Below, in pieces: positions 18,187 to 27,431 of a DNA stretch of 64,000 nucleotides. The DNA is from UBA5342 sp965662645 (GTDB taxonomy: Bacteria > Bacteroidota > Bacteroidia > Bacteroidales > UBA5342). The notes beneath the pieces were generated by a model. The model did no database searches. It was not told the origin of the DNA and saw only the letters and a list, made by a program, of their open reading frames with translations. The translations under genes were made by a program, and so were the position numbers. The DNA is taken from assembly GCA_965662645.1 (NCBI GenBank), contig CBFIII010000001.1:124001-188000 (forward strand), written 5' to 3'. The number at the start of each line of letters is the position of its first letter. Position 1 is the stretch's first letter.

Positions 18187-18768
18187 TTGAAATGGTGGTA
18201 CTCTATATTGTTTTTATTTTCTCTATGCCTTGAGGCTCAAGAGCTTGTTTCGGACACTTTGCCTGCTACTGTTTTTGGTAATGACACGCTGATTGTTAGG
18301 CAGTTGCCCGAAGTGACTGTTTTTCCTGCGCTCCGTACTGAATTTTCAAGCCGTCGGCAGCGCCGGTATTATGGACGTTTGTTGCGTGATGTTAAAAAGA
18401 CATTGCCTTATGCTAAATTGGCTGGTGTTTTATTGGTTCAAGTTAATGATTCCTTGCAAAAAATACCATCGAAACATGCGCAAGATTTGTTTTTGAAATC
18501 AATGGAAAAAGAACTTCTTTCTGAATATGAGCCAGCCTTGAAGAAAATGTCTATTCGGCAAGGACGTGTCTTGATCAAATTAATAGATCGTGAATGCCAA
18601 ATAACATCTTATGAGGTGCTTAAGATGTATAGAGGTGGTTTTTCTGCTTTCTTTTGGCAGGGGCTTGCTCGTCTTTTTGGTAATGATTTAAAAAGTGTTT
18701 ATGATCCTTATGGCGATGATGCTTTGATGGAGGAGGTGGTTCAGTTAGTAGAATCCAAAACTATATAA
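18187..18768 (+). CDS. DUF4294 family protein with N-terminal signal peptide, TTG start
   Basis: A 193-residue protein with a short signal peptide (KWWYSILFLFSLCLEAQ). The conserved body VRQLPEVTVFP and RRQRRYYGRLLRDVKKTLPYA is characteristic of DUF4294, a family known mainly from Bacteroidota and without an assigned function. The only sensible start is TTG at 18187, since an ATG at 18192 is out of frame and no in-frame ATG precedes the signal peptide. It sits between the pgpH-like gene (12 bases upstream) and a mazG-like gene (8 bases downstream), probably in one operon. Confidence 0.8.
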   Translation: MKWWYSILFLFSLCLEAQELVSDTLPATVFGNDTLIVRQLPEVTVFPALRTEFSSRRQRRYYGRLLRDVKKTLPYAKLAGVLLVQVNDSLQKIPSKHAQDLFLKSMEKELLSEYEPALKKMSIRQGRVLIKLIDRECQITSYEVLKMYRGGFSAFFWQGLARLFGNDLKSVYDPYGDDALMEEVVQLVESKTI

Positions 18769-18776
18769 ATTTTATT

Positions 18777-19100
18777 ATGAAAATACAAGATGCTCAAGAT
18801 TTAGTAGATGACTGGATCGAAAAATATGGCGTGCGTTATTTTGATCCTATGACGAATCTTGCTGTTTTGATGGAAGAAGTGGGTGAGCTTTCTCGTGTCT
18901 TTTCCCGCAAATTTGGCGAACAATCATTTAAAGAAGGCGAAAAGGACAACATTGATGAAGAAATGGCCGATATCCTTTGGGTTTTAATTTGCTTAGCTAA
19001 TCAGACTGGAGTTAATCTTACTCAAGCATTACAGGATTCTTTTGATAAAAAAACACAACGTGATAAAGAGCGACATAAAAATAATAAAAAATTACAATAG
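18777..19100 (+). CDS. MazG-like nucleotide pyrophosphohydrolase
   Basis: A short, 107-residue all-alpha NTP pyrophosphohydrolase. The metal-binding acidic residues are in LMEEVGELSRVF (about 31-42) and DEEMADILWVLICLA (about 60-74), the EExxE and ExxD patterns of MazG. Single-domain members act on dNTPs or modified NTPs; the true substrate is unknown. It is the last gene of the run from 16063, and a new promoter precedes purM. Confidence 0.88.
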   Translation: MKIQDAQDLVDDWIEKYGVRYFDPMTNLAVLMEEVGELSRVFSRKFGEQSFKEGEKDNIDEEMADILWVLICLANQTGVNLTQALQDSFDKKTQRDKERHKNNKKLQ

Positions 19101-19204
19101 CTTATAAATTATAATTGGTTTTAGTAATAATCCTTTTTTAATCAGGCATTTCTATTAAATAGTTTTAGTGTCGTTTTTGCTTTTTTCATTTCACATATTT
19201 TGGG

Positions 19205-19212
19205 TACTTTTG
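19205..19212 (+). promoter_or_regulatory. -7 box (TACTTTTG) of purM
   Basis: TACTTTTG fits TAnnTTTG and lies 23 bases upstream of the ATG at 19236. It falls inside the longer frame that opens at TTG 19200, which shows that the longer frame is not the real start. Confidence 0.6.
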
Positions 19213-19235
19213 CACGCTACTTTAAGGACAGTATA

Positions 19236-20402
19236 ATGACAAACGAAAGATACAGCCAACGAGGTGTTTCAGCCTCTAAGGAAGATGTGCATGCCGCCAT
19301 CAAAAATATTGATAAAGGTCTTTACCCTAAGGCTTTTTGTAAGATAATTCCTGATTTGTTAGGAGGTGATGATGATTTTTGTAACATCATGCATGCCGAT
19401 GGTGCTGGGACTAAATCATCTTTAGCTTATATCTATTGGAAAGAAACAGGAGATATATCGGTGTGGAAAGGCATTGCGAAAGATGCTTTGATCATGAATA
19501 TTGATGACTTATTATGTGTGGGGGCAACGGATAATATCTTAGTCTCTTCAACTATTGGTCGTAATAAAAACTTGATTACGGGTGAAGTGATTTCTGCTAT
19601 TATCAATGGTTCGGATGAGCTGTTGAAAGAGTTGCAAGAGATGGGTGTTAATTGTCACGGAACTGGTGGTGAAACTGCTGATGTGGGTGATCTAGTGCGC
19701 ACTATTATTGTGGATAGTACGGTGACTTGCCGTATGAAACGAGCTGATGTTATTGATAACGCTAATATTACTGGCGGTGATGTCATTGTTGGTCTTTCGT
19801 CGAGCGGACAAGCGACTTACGAAACAGAATATAATGGTGGTATGGGTAGCAATGGTTTGACTTCTGCTCGCCACGATGTTTTTTCTCATTATTTGGCTGA
19901 TAAATATCCAGAAAGTTTTGATCCATTTGTTCCTTCCGATTTAGTTTATTCTGGTGGTTTAACGTTGACTGATGCTATCGAAGGTTTGGATATTGATGCT
20001 GGTAAAATGGTGCTCTCTCCTACACGAACTTATGCTCCGATCATAAAAAAGGTATTAGATGAGATGCGGGATAAAGTCCATGGAATGGTACATTGTTCTG
20101 GTGGAGCTCAAACTAAAGTGTTGCATTTTGTTGATCACTTGAAAGTGGTTAAAGATAATTTATTTCCTGTACCTCCTTTGTTTAAAACTATTCAGCAACA
20201 AAGTGGTACCGATTGGAAAGAAATGTACAAAGTTTTCAATATGGGACACCGTATGGAGATTTATTTACCTCAAGAATATGCACAACAAATAATTGATATT
20301 TCTAAATCGTTTGGCGTAGATGCTCAGATTATTGGCCATTGCGAATTAGCAGAAAAAAAGAGTTTGACCATAGAAGGTGAGAATGGTATTTTTGAGTATT
20401 AG
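19236..20402 (+). CDS. purM: Phosphoribosylformylglycinamidine cyclo-ligase (AIR synthetase)
   Basis: PurM converts FGAM to AIR with ATP, the fifth step of purine synthesis. The 388-residue protein is the Bacteroidota form, starting MTNERYSQRGVSASKEDV. Key regions are HADGAGTKSSLAY (about 56-68), MNIDDLLCVGA (about 87-97), GTGGETADVGD (about 143-153) and the C-terminal HCSGGAQTKVLHF. ATG 19236 is chosen because the promoter lies just upstream of it. It begins the purM-prfA-pyrF set, an order common in Bacteroidales. Confidence 0.94.
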   Translation: MTNERYSQRGVSASKEDVHAAIKNIDKGLYPKAFCKIIPDLLGGDDDFCNIMHADGAGTKSSLAYIYWKETGDISVWKGIAKDALIMNIDDLLCVGATDNILVSSTIGRNKNLITGEVISAIINGSDELLKELQEMGVNCHGTGGETADVGDLVRTIIVDSTVTCRMKRADVIDNANITGGDVIVGLSSSGQATYETEYNGGMGSNGLTSARHDVFSHYLADKYPESFDPFVPSDLVYSGGLTLTDAIEGLDIDAGKMVLSPTRTYAPIIKKVLDEMRDKVHGMVHCSGGAQTKVLHFVDHLKVVKDNLFPVPPLFKTIQQQSGTDWKEMYKVFNMGHRMEIYLPQEYAQQIIDISKSFGVDAQIIGHCELAEKKSLTIEGENGIFEY

Positions 20403-20464
20403 CTTATAGCCTGAGTACTCCGATTATCATTTAACTCATTTTTTTTCTCCTTAAAATATTTATT

Positions 20465-21547
20465 ATGGCTCAGTCATTATTAGAAAAATTAGAAATAGTA
20501 AAAATCCGATTTATAGAAGTTCAGGAGCAGATTACAAATCCTGACGTTATGTCGGATATGAAACGTTTTGTAAAGCTTAACAAAGAATATAGAGATCTCG
20601 AAAAATTATCCAATAAATGTGATGAGTACCGATTGCTTTTAGAAGGGTTGGATGAGGCTCGTCAAATTTTAGCTAATGAGCATGATGAAGATCTTCGTGA
20701 GATGGCTAAAATGGAACTTGATGAGAATGAAGATAAAGTAGTACCTATGGAAGAGGAAATTAAACTTCTTCTTATTCCTTCTGATCCTGAGGATGCTAAG
20801 AATGCTGTTGTTGAGATTAGAGGTGGTGCTGGTGGCGATGAGGCAAGTATTTTTGCTGGTGACCTTTTCCGTATGTACTCTAAATTTTGCGATAGCAAAG
20901 GCTGGAAAGTAGAAGTGACCAATTCTAATGAAGGAAGTTCTGGTGGTTTCAAAGAAGTTGTCTTTAATGTAACTGGTGCTGGTGTTTATGGTATCATGAA
21001 ATATGAGTCGGGGGTGCACCGTGTGCAGCGTGTGCCGCAGACCGAGACTCAAGGTCGTGTACATACCTCAGCGGCTTCTGTGGCTGTATTGCCCGAAGCT
21101 GATGAGTTTGATGTAGATCTAAAACCCGAAGATATTCGTCGCGATGAATATTGTTCTTCTGGTCCTGGTGGACAGTCGGTGAATACGACCTATTCGGCTA
21201 TACGATTAACACATGCTCCTACTGGTATTGTCGTTACGTGTCAAGATCAAAAGTCTAAATTGAAAAATTTAGATAAAGCAATGGCTGAATTACGTACCCG
21301 TTTGTATAATTTGGAATACCAGAAATATCTTGATAAGATTTCTGCAAAACGTAAAACCATGGTTTCCACTGGTGATCGTTCTGCTAAGATCCGAACTTAT
21401 AACTATCCACAAGGTAGGGTGACTGATCATCGTATTAACTTAACATTATATAATCTTGCTGCCATTATTGATGGTGATATTCAAGAAATAATAGATAAAT
21501 TAATTGTAGAAGAAAATGCAGCTCGTTTGCAAGATTCCGAATTGTAA
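20465..21547 (+). CDS. prfA: Peptide chain release factor 1
   Basis: RF1 reads UAA and UAG stop codons and triggers peptide release. The 360-residue protein has the PxT-type anticodon tripeptide region HRVQRVPQTETQGR (about 183-196) and the catalytic GGQ loop SSGPGGQSVNT (about 231-241), with the Gln that is methylated in bacteria. Length is normal with no frameshift, unlike prfB of many bacteria. It starts 62 bases after purM, and pyrF follows after 13 bases. Confidence 0.97.
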   Translation: MAQSLLEKLEIVKIRFIEVQEQITNPDVMSDMKRFVKLNKEYRDLEKLSNKCDEYRLLLEGLDEARQILANEHDEDLREMAKMELDENEDKVVPMEEEIKLLLIPSDPEDAKNAVVEIRGGAGGDEASIFAGDLFRMYSKFCDSKGWKVEVTNSNEGSSGGFKEVVFNVTGAGVYGIMKYESGVHRVQRVPQTETQGRVHTSAASVAVLPEADEFDVDLKPEDIRRDEYCSSGPGGQSVNTTYSAIRLTHAPTGIVVTCQDQKSKLKNLDKAMAELRTRLYNLEYQKYLDKISAKRKTMVSTGDRSAKIRTYNYPQGRVTDHRINLTLYNLAAIIDGDIQEIIDKLIVEENAARLQDSEL

Positions 21548-21560
21548 TAAAACTTATAGT

Positions 21561-22397
21561 ATGACATCATCAGATATTTTTGAACAAATAATAACTAAGA
21601 AAAGTTTTCTTTGTGTAGGTTTAGATAGTGATATTCAGAAGTTACCTAAGCATTTATTAAGAACCGACGATCCTATTTTTAATTTTAATAAAGAAATTAT
21701 TGATGCTACACACGATCTTGCTGTGGCTTATAAACCTAACCTTGCTTTTTATGAGAGTCAGGGCATAGCCGGATGGCAGAGTTTGCAAAAAACAGTTGAC
21801 TATATTCGTCAAAATTATCCTGAACAGTTTATCATTGCGGATGCTAAGCGCGGAGATATTGGTAATACTTCAGCATTATATGCGCGAGCTTTCTTTGAGA
21901 ATATGGATTTTGATGCTGTAACGGTAGCGCCTTATATGGGCGAAGATTCAGTAAAGCCTTTTCTTAATTATGAGAGCCGATGGGTCATATTATTAGCTTT
22001 AACTTCTAATAAAGGGGCTTTCGATTTCCAATTTATGGAAGATAAAGAAAGTGGAGATAAATTATTTGAGAAAGTGTTATCTACATCAAAGAAATGGGGA
22101 AATAATGAAAATATGATGTATGTGGTGGGGGCTACTAAAGCAGAGATGCTTAAAGATATTCGTCATCATATTCCTCAGCATTTTTTATTGGTTCCTGGTG
22201 TTGGTGCACAGGGGGGGAGTTTACGCGCTGTGGCCGAGAATGGAATGAACGATCGTTGCGGTTTGTTGGTAAATGCATCACGCAGTATTATATTTGCTGA
22301 TGATACGGAGGATTTCGCGGAAGAAGCACGCAAGAATGCTTTGGAGGTTCAGACTGAAATGGCTGAATTGTTAGATGAATTTAATTTGTTGCGATGA
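21561..22397 (+). CDS. pyrF: Orotidine 5'-phosphate decarboxylase
   Basis: PyrF makes UMP from OMP in the last step of de novo pyrimidine synthesis. The 278-residue protein is of the larger type-2 subfamily, with the catalytic motif IADAKRGDIGNTS (Asp94, Lys96 and Asp99 region) and the phosphate-binding VPGVGAQGG. ATG 21561 is the start; an upstream extension would overlap prfA and has no family support. It overlaps the prenyl synthase start by 4 bases (ATGA), so the two are translationally coupled. Confidence 0.95.
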   Translation: MTSSDIFEQIITKKSFLCVGLDSDIQKLPKHLLRTDDPIFNFNKEIIDATHDLAVAYKPNLAFYESQGIAGWQSLQKTVDYIRQNYPEQFIIADAKRGDIGNTSALYARAFFENMDFDAVTVAPYMGEDSVKPFLNYESRWVILLALTSNKGAFDFQFMEDKESGDKLFEKVLSTSKKWGNNENMMYVVGATKAEMLKDIRHHIPQHFLLVPGVGAQGGSLRAVAENGMNDRCGLLVNASRSIIFADDTEDFAEEARKNALEVQTEMAELLDEFNLLR

Positions 22398-23359
22398 CTT
22401 TTGATGATGCCCGTAAACGGGTAGAAAATGAAATATTAAATATGCATTTGGTGATGGCACCAGAGCATTTGTATCGCCCCATTGAGTATTCTCTTTCTTG
22501 CGGCGGTAAACGTATTCGTCCTGCATTATGTCTTATGGCTTGTACTGCTTTGGGTGGGGATGTTGAGAAAGCTATTTATCCTGCTTTGGGGTTAGAAGTT
22601 TTTCATAACTTTACTTTGTTGCACGACGACTTGATGGATAATGATGAAATGCGACGTGGTCGTTTGACTGTTCATAAAAAATGGGACAATAATACGGCGA
22701 TTTTATCAGGTGATGCTATGCAGATTATGGCTTATCAATTGGTGACTCGTACACGCAAACGTTATTTAAAAGATGTTTTAGCTGTTTTTTCTGATACCGC
22801 TCTTAAAGTGTGTGAAGGTCAGCAGTATGATATGGATTTTGAATGCCGTATGGATGTTAGTGTTGATGAGTATATTACCATGATCGAATATAAAACTGCG
22901 GTTTTAATTGAAGCTTCTCTTAAGATGGGAGCTATTATTGCTGGTGCTGACTCAGAACAGGTTAGGCTCTTCGGAAAATTTGGTATAAATTTGGGTCTTG
23001 CTTTTCAGTTACGTGACGACTGGTTAGATACTTTTGGTGATTTTGATACTTTTGGTAAAGATATCGGGAGTGATATTGTCAACAATAAAAAAACATATCT
23101 TTTGATTTCGGCTTTGCAACATGCTGAGGGCGATACGAAAGAAAGATTATTAGATCTCTTGAAGAGTAAGGAAATACCTCAAGAAGAAAAGATCAATGAG
23201 GTAAAAGCAATATATTCTGAATTGGGTATTGATGATTTGACTCAACGACAGGCTGAGCGTTATTTTCAGGAATCGCTAAAAGCAATAGAACAGTTAGATA
23301 TAGATAATAAACAAGAATTTATTAATTTAGCAGAGCGTTTACTTGAACGTTCAAAATAA
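22394..23359 (+). CDS. Polyprenyl (farnesyl/geranylgeranyl-type) diphosphate synthase
   Basis: A trans-isoprenyl diphosphate synthase of 321 residues that condenses IPP with allylic diphosphates. The first aspartate-rich motif is HDDLMD (Asp78-82) and the second is LRDDWLD (about 207-212); CGGKRIRPAL (about 36-45) binds diphosphate. Residues before the first motif (VFHNFTLLHDD) suggest a short to medium chain product, but chain length is uncertain. The product could feed the menaquinone side chain made by the men genes downstream, though a dedicated longer-chain synthase is also possible. Confidence 0.92.
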   Translation: MTFDDARKRVENEILNMHLVMAPEHLYRPIEYSLSCGGKRIRPALCLMACTALGGDVEKAIYPALGLEVFHNFTLLHDDLMDNDEMRRGRLTVHKKWDNNTAILSGDAMQIMAYQLVTRTRKRYLKDVLAVFSDTALKVCEGQQYDMDFECRMDVSVDEYITMIEYKTAVLIEASLKMGAIIAGADSEQVRLFGKFGINLGLAFQLRDDWLDTFGDFDTFGKDIGSDIVNNKKTYLLISALQHAEGDTKERLLDLLKSKEIPQEEKINEVKAIYSELGIDDLTQRQAERYFQESLKAIEQLDIDNKQEFINLAERLLERSK

Positions 23360-23363
23360 TTAT

Positions 23364-24395
23364 TTGAAGAAAAAAGTCCTCATAATACGATTTAGCTCTA
23401 TAGGCGACATTATTCAATGTATGTCTGTTATCAATCCTTTGTCATATCAATTGGATGCAGAAGTGCATTGGATATGTCGGAGTGATTTCTCGACTATGCT
23501 AAGTACTCATCCTGAATTGGATAAGATATGGTCTTATAACAAGAAGACAGGTTTAGCAGGGCTTTTTAAAATGGTAGCTCTTCTACGTCGTGAGAAATTT
23601 GATTACGTCTATGACGCTCATCAGAATATTCGTTCTTTAATTGTGCGCATTCTTTTAGGATTTCCTAGTTTGCAATCTAAGATGAATTTTACGATTAGGA
23701 AGAAACATCGTTTTCGTCGTTTCCTCTTTTTTCAGCTACACATCAGGAAAGCTATTCCAGTTCCTTTCAAAGCGGTTGTCTCTTTCCGTAAACCTTTATT
23801 AAAGTGGGGAATAGATGTTGAAAAAACGTACGATACCGATTGGCATTTTTCTGATGATATACGTCAGCAAGGAAATGTTCTTTTAGGGGATGTTTTTGAT
23901 GATGAAAAGGTGATAACTATCGTTCCTTCGGCAGCATGGGAGTTGAAACGTTGGCCTGTTACGTATTGGCAAGAGTTGGTTGCTAAAATGTCTGATTATC
24001 GATTTATTATTTTGGCTGGTCCTGATGATGTTTTTACGCGTGAGATAGAAGAGATAGCTCCTGATAGAGTTATTAATTTGTCCGGCAAAACGAGCCTTCA
24101 AGTAAGTTTTTATGTTATTAGTAAGTCACGTATTGTGGTTTCTGCTGATACTGGGTTTTTACATGCAGCTGATTTATTTAGACGGAAAGCTATTGCTCTT
24201 ATGGGGCCTACAGCTTTTGGTTATCCTACAGGAAAAACTGTAAAAGTCTTAGAAATCAATAATCTAAAATGCAGACCTTGTACTAAAGCTGGTAATACTA
24301 CTTGTAAGATGCCCGAAGAATACAGAGCATGTCTTTTAGATATTAAGCCTAATATTGTAATTAATACAATATTAGAATTACAAAATAATCAATAA
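23364..24395 (+). CDS. Family 9 glycosyltransferase (heptosyltransferase-like), TTG start
   Basis: GT9 enzymes transfer heptose from ADP-heptose to the lipopolysaccharide inner core. The 343-residue protein starts KKKVLIIRFSSIGDIIQ, the GT9 N-terminal pattern, and has the nucleotide-binding C-terminal half with PSAAWELKRWP (about residues 182-192), AGPDD and SADTGFLHAAD. No ATG is available. TTG at 23364, five bases after the stop of the prenyl synthase, places the start directly before the conserved region; a TTG at 23343 within the upstream gene is an alternative. Confidence 0.85.
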   Translation: MKKKVLIIRFSSIGDIIQCMSVINPLSYQLDAEVHWICRSDFSTMLSTHPELDKIWSYNKKTGLAGLFKMVALLRREKFDYVYDAHQNIRSLIVRILLGFPSLQSKMNFTIRKKHRFRRFLFFQLHIRKAIPVPFKAVVSFRKPLLKWGIDVEKTYDTDWHFSDDIRQQGNVLLGDVFDDEKVITIVPSAAWELKRWPVTYWQELVAKMSDYRFIILAGPDDVFTREIEEIAPDRVINLSGKTSLQVSFYVISKSRIVVSADTGFLHAADLFRRKAIALMGPTAFGYPTGKTVKVLEINNLKCRPCTKAGNTTCKMPEEYRACLLDIKPNIVINTILELQNNQ

Positions 24396-24402
24396 TAGCC
24401 TT

Positions 24403-25767
24403 ATGAGTTTGTTTTCTAAACATAAATCATCTGACCCTAATGTAGAACCATCACTTCGAATTCTGAGAAGGAATATTAGAGGTGATGCTTTGTCTGGTAT
24501 TGTTTTGCTTTTTGCTACATTTCTTGCATTAGTTATTGCTAATTCTGATTTGCATCATTGGTATGAACATTTTTTACATCTTCCAATTTCGATTAATATA
24601 GGGGATTTTTCTTTAAGTCATGAAGTGCATGCTTGGATTAATGATGGCTTGATGGTGGTCTTCTTTTTATTGGTCACTTTAGAGATAAAACGTGAGTCGA
24701 TGATTGGTGTTTTATCTTCACCTAAAAAGGCAATGCTTCCTGTAATTGCTGCAATTGGTGGTATGATTGTTCCCGTATTAATATTTGTATTATTTAATAA
24801 TGATCCAAGTGTTGATAAGGCTTGGGCTATCCCTATGGCTACTGATATCGCTTTTTCTTTAGGCATATTATCGCTGTTAGGCAATCGTGTACCATTAGAA
24901 TTAAAAGTATTTCTTACTGCTTTTGCTATTGCTGATGATCTGGGTGCGGTTCTGGTAATTGTTTTCTTCTATAGTAGCTCTATTAATTTGTTATATTTAG
25001 GATTAGCTTTTGGAGGCTTACTTTTATTATTTCTAGCTAATAGATTGAATGTAAGGGTGGTATTTCCTTATATGATTATTGGAGCCGTTGTTTGGTATTG
25101 TATGTTAGAATCAGGGGTTCATGCCACTATTGCAGGGGTGCTGGTTGGTTTAACGATTCCGATTAAATCCTATATTTCTATGCCTGATTTTTTTAGTAAA
25201 ATGAGAGAAAGTTTTCGTGTATTTTTATCGGAAGAAAGAAGTATAAAGAATAGACAAGAGAATATTATGACAAAAAAACAACTCTCCTGTCTTGATAATA
25301 TAAGTAATGATTCTCGAAACGTTTTAGGACCTTTACAGAATCTTGAACACGGCATGCATCGATTTTCAAATTTCTTTGTACTGCCTTTGTTTGCTTTTGC
25401 TAATACAGGTGTGCGTTTAGTAGGTAATCATGAGTTTCATATTACTTTTTTTCCTATTCTAATTATGTTATCTCTTGTTGTTGGGAAAACGGTGGGTATT
25501 TTTAGTTTTTCTCTTATTGCTAAGAAGCTTAAATTAGTTGAATTTCCTAAGGAGTTGACTGTAAGAGCCTTATTGGGGATGGGCATCTTAGGTGGTATTG
25601 GTTTTACTATGTCTCTTTTTATAGCGATGTTATCTTTTGAAAAAGGTGTGGATCTTGATTCCGCCAAATTAGGTATCTTAGGTGGTTCTTTTCTTGCAGG
25701 AATATTAGGTTATTTTTATCTGAAAATATTTGTTTTTTCTAAAAGTAAAGAAAGTGTTTATAATTAA
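24403..25767 (+). CDS. nhaA: Na+/H+ antiporter NhaA
   Basis: NhaA exports Na+ in exchange for protons across the inner membrane, controlling pH and sodium. The 454-residue protein has about 11-12 hydrophobic segments, the MATDIAFSLGILSLLG region and the ion-binding pair in FAIADDLGAVLVI (about residues 173-185), equivalent to Asp163-Asp164 of E. coli NhaA. A charged cytoplasmic loop of about 70 residues (about 250-325) makes it longer than the 390-residue enterobacterial form; this is common in Bacteroidota. It starts 7 bases after the glycosyltransferase gene. Confidence 0.95.
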   Translation: MSLFSKHKSSDPNVEPSLRILRRNIRGDALSGIVLLFATFLALVIANSDLHHWYEHFLHLPISINIGDFSLSHEVHAWINDGLMVVFFLLVTLEIKRESMIGVLSSPKKAMLPVIAAIGGMIVPVLIFVLFNNDPSVDKAWAIPMATDIAFSLGILSLLGNRVPLELKVFLTAFAIADDLGAVLVIVFFYSSSINLLYLGLAFGGLLLLFLANRLNVRVVFPYMIIGAVVWYCMLESGVHATIAGVLVGLTIPIKSYISMPDFFSKMRESFRVFLSEERSIKNRQENIMTKKQLSCLDNISNDSRNVLGPLQNLEHGMHRFSNFFVLPLFAFANTGVRLVGNHEFHITFFPILIMLSLVVGKTVGIFSFSLIAKKLKLVEFPKELTVRALLGMGILGGIGFTMSLFIAMLSFEKGVDLDSAKLGILGGSFLAGILGYFYLKIFVFSKSKESVYN

Positions 25768-25784
25768 ATATTAAAATGATTTGT

Positions 25785-26972
25785 ATGAAATATAAAATGT
25801 TGTTGTTAGTTCTTTTTATAGTTTCAAGTATGTGGGCACAAGATGTTGACACTACGAAAATTAAGAAAGGGTATGTTATTGAGGATGTCGTGGTATTACC
25901 ACATACTAGTGTGAAAGATCAAAATAGAAGTGGTACTTGTTGGAGTTATTCTGGTATCTCTTTCATAGAATCAGAATCGATGCGTTTGGGTTATGACTCT
26001 CTTAATCTTTCAGAGATGTTCATTGTTCGTCATAATTATGCCTATAAGGCTGAACGTTATGTGCGTACTCATGGAGAATTGAATTTTAGTCAAGGTGGTA
26101 GTTTTTATGATGTATTGTGGGCTTATGATACCTATGGAGCTCTGACCGATAGTATGTATAAAGGTATTGAATATGGTGAAGAAGCTCCTGTTTTTGGAGA
26201 GCTTGATGCTGTATTTGATGGTTTTGTTAATGGTGTCATTAAGAATCGTAATAAAAAATTATCTTCTGTTTGGAAAATAGGATTTAATGGTTTACTTGAT
26301 ACTTATTTTGGTGTGTTGCCTCAAACTGTTGATGTAGATGGCGAAGTACTTACTGCTAAAGAATTTGCTGATAAAAAAGTAGGTGTGAAAGCAGACGATT
26401 ATGTGTCGATTACTTCATATACTCATCATCCTTTTTATACTTCTTTTATTCTTGAAATACCAGATAATTGGCAATGGTCTTCTTCTTATAATGTACCTTT
26501 AGAAGATTTAATGCGTATCTTTAACTACTCACTTGAGCAGGGTTACACCATTGCTTGGGGTGGCGATGTGAGCGAAAAAGGTTTTTCTCACAAGAAAGGG
26601 CTTGCTATTATCCCTGAAACTGATGTGAAGGAAATGGCTAATTCTGAGCGTTCTAAATGGGAAAATAAAGCAGATAGTGCTTTCTTTAGCTTTAATAATA
26701 TTGTTCCCGAAAAAGTTATTACACAGCAGATGCGCCAAGAAGCATTTGACAACTGGACTACTACTGATGATCATGGTATGCATATTGTGGGTACTGCCAA
26801 AGATCAGAACGGAAATTTATATTATAAAACTAAAAATTCGTGGAATACAGAGAATAGTAAATATAAAGGTTTCTTATATATGTCTGAGGCTTTTGTTGAG
26901 TATAAGACAATGAATATCATTGTTAACAAAGATGCTATTCCAAAATCAATTCGCAAGAAATTAGGACTTTAA
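25785..26972 (+). CDS. Secreted C1B aminopeptidase (bleomycin hydrolase/PepC family)
   Basis: The 395-residue protein has a signal peptide (MKYKMLLLVLFIVSSMWA) and a papain-like C1B domain. The catalytic cysteine is in SGTCWSYS (Cys52), the histidine in DDHGMHIVG (about His330) and the asparagine in KTKNSWN (about 349). This order and the long insertion between Cys and His are typical of the bleomycin hydrolase family, which trims peptides from the N terminus. A signal peptide suggests action outside the cytoplasm. An alternative ATG at 25776 adds three residues. Confidence 0.9.
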   Translation: MKYKMLLLVLFIVSSMWAQDVDTTKIKKGYVIEDVVVLPHTSVKDQNRSGTCWSYSGISFIESESMRLGYDSLNLSEMFIVRHNYAYKAERYVRTHGELNFSQGGSFYDVLWAYDTYGALTDSMYKGIEYGEEAPVFGELDAVFDGFVNGVIKNRNKKLSSVWKIGFNGLLDTYFGVLPQTVDVDGEVLTAKEFADKKVGVKADDYVSITSYTHHPFYTSFILEIPDNWQWSSSYNVPLEDLMRIFNYSLEQGYTIAWGGDVSEKGFSHKKGLAIIPETDVKEMANSERSKWENKADSAFFSFNNIVPEKVITQQMRQEAFDNWTTTDDHGMHIVGTAKDQNGNLYYKTKNSWNTENSKYKGFLYMSEAFVEYKTMNIIVNKDAIPKSIRKKLGL

Positions 26973-26983
26973 ACTCATTTAAA

Positions 26984-27018
26984 ACACACAATTTCTTAGG
27001 TTATTGTGTGTTTTTTTT
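26984..27018 (+). terminator. Rho-independent terminator after the C1B peptidase gene
   Basis: ACACACAAT (26984-26992) pairs with ATTGTGTGT (27003-27011) around a 10-base loop and is followed by a run of T. Confidence 0.8.
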
Positions 27019-27029
27019 ATCTTTAGATT

Positions 27030-27413
27030 ATGAAACTTCATATTCGATTTTTTTTTATTAGTGTGGCTTTTATTGTTGTAGCTATTTTTGTGGTGAAAAT
27101 GTTTAGCTTTGAGCCACCAAAAGATTTAGTTATACAATCTCAAGCTATAGCTTATTTCATAACTCTTGCTGGTGTTATTTTAGCTTTTAGTTGGTTCAAA
27201 AGAAAAGCGATTTCTGTGGACATAGATACTGAAGTGCCTAAAGAAAATATAGTTTTACAAAAAAAAGTGCTTTATGTGCTTTGTGGTATCAATTTTGTTA
27301 ATGCCATGATGTTGATTTTTAATCAAGAGCAATCTGTACAAATGATGGCTGGTATATCTTTGATGATGCTGCTTATTGCTCCAACTATTTTTCGTACTAT
27401 GCAGGAAAAATAA
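27030..27413 (+). CDS. Small membrane protein of unknown function
   Basis: A 127-residue protein with four predicted hydrophobic segments (about residues 5-25, 41-58, 76-92 and 100-120) and a charged middle loop (KRKAISVDIDTEVPKEN). I do not recognise the family. It starts just after the terminator of the upstream peptidase and ends 18 bases before a HAD-type gene on the same strand, with which it may be co-expressed. Confidence 0.6.
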   Translation: MKLHIRFFFISVAFIVVAIFVVKMFSFEPPKDLVIQSQAIAYFITLAGVILAFSWFKRKAISVDIDTEVPKENIVLQKKVLYVLCGINFVNAMMLIFNQEQSVQMMAGISLMMLLIAPTIFRTMQEK

Positions 27414-27431
27414 AACTTCAAATTTATAATA

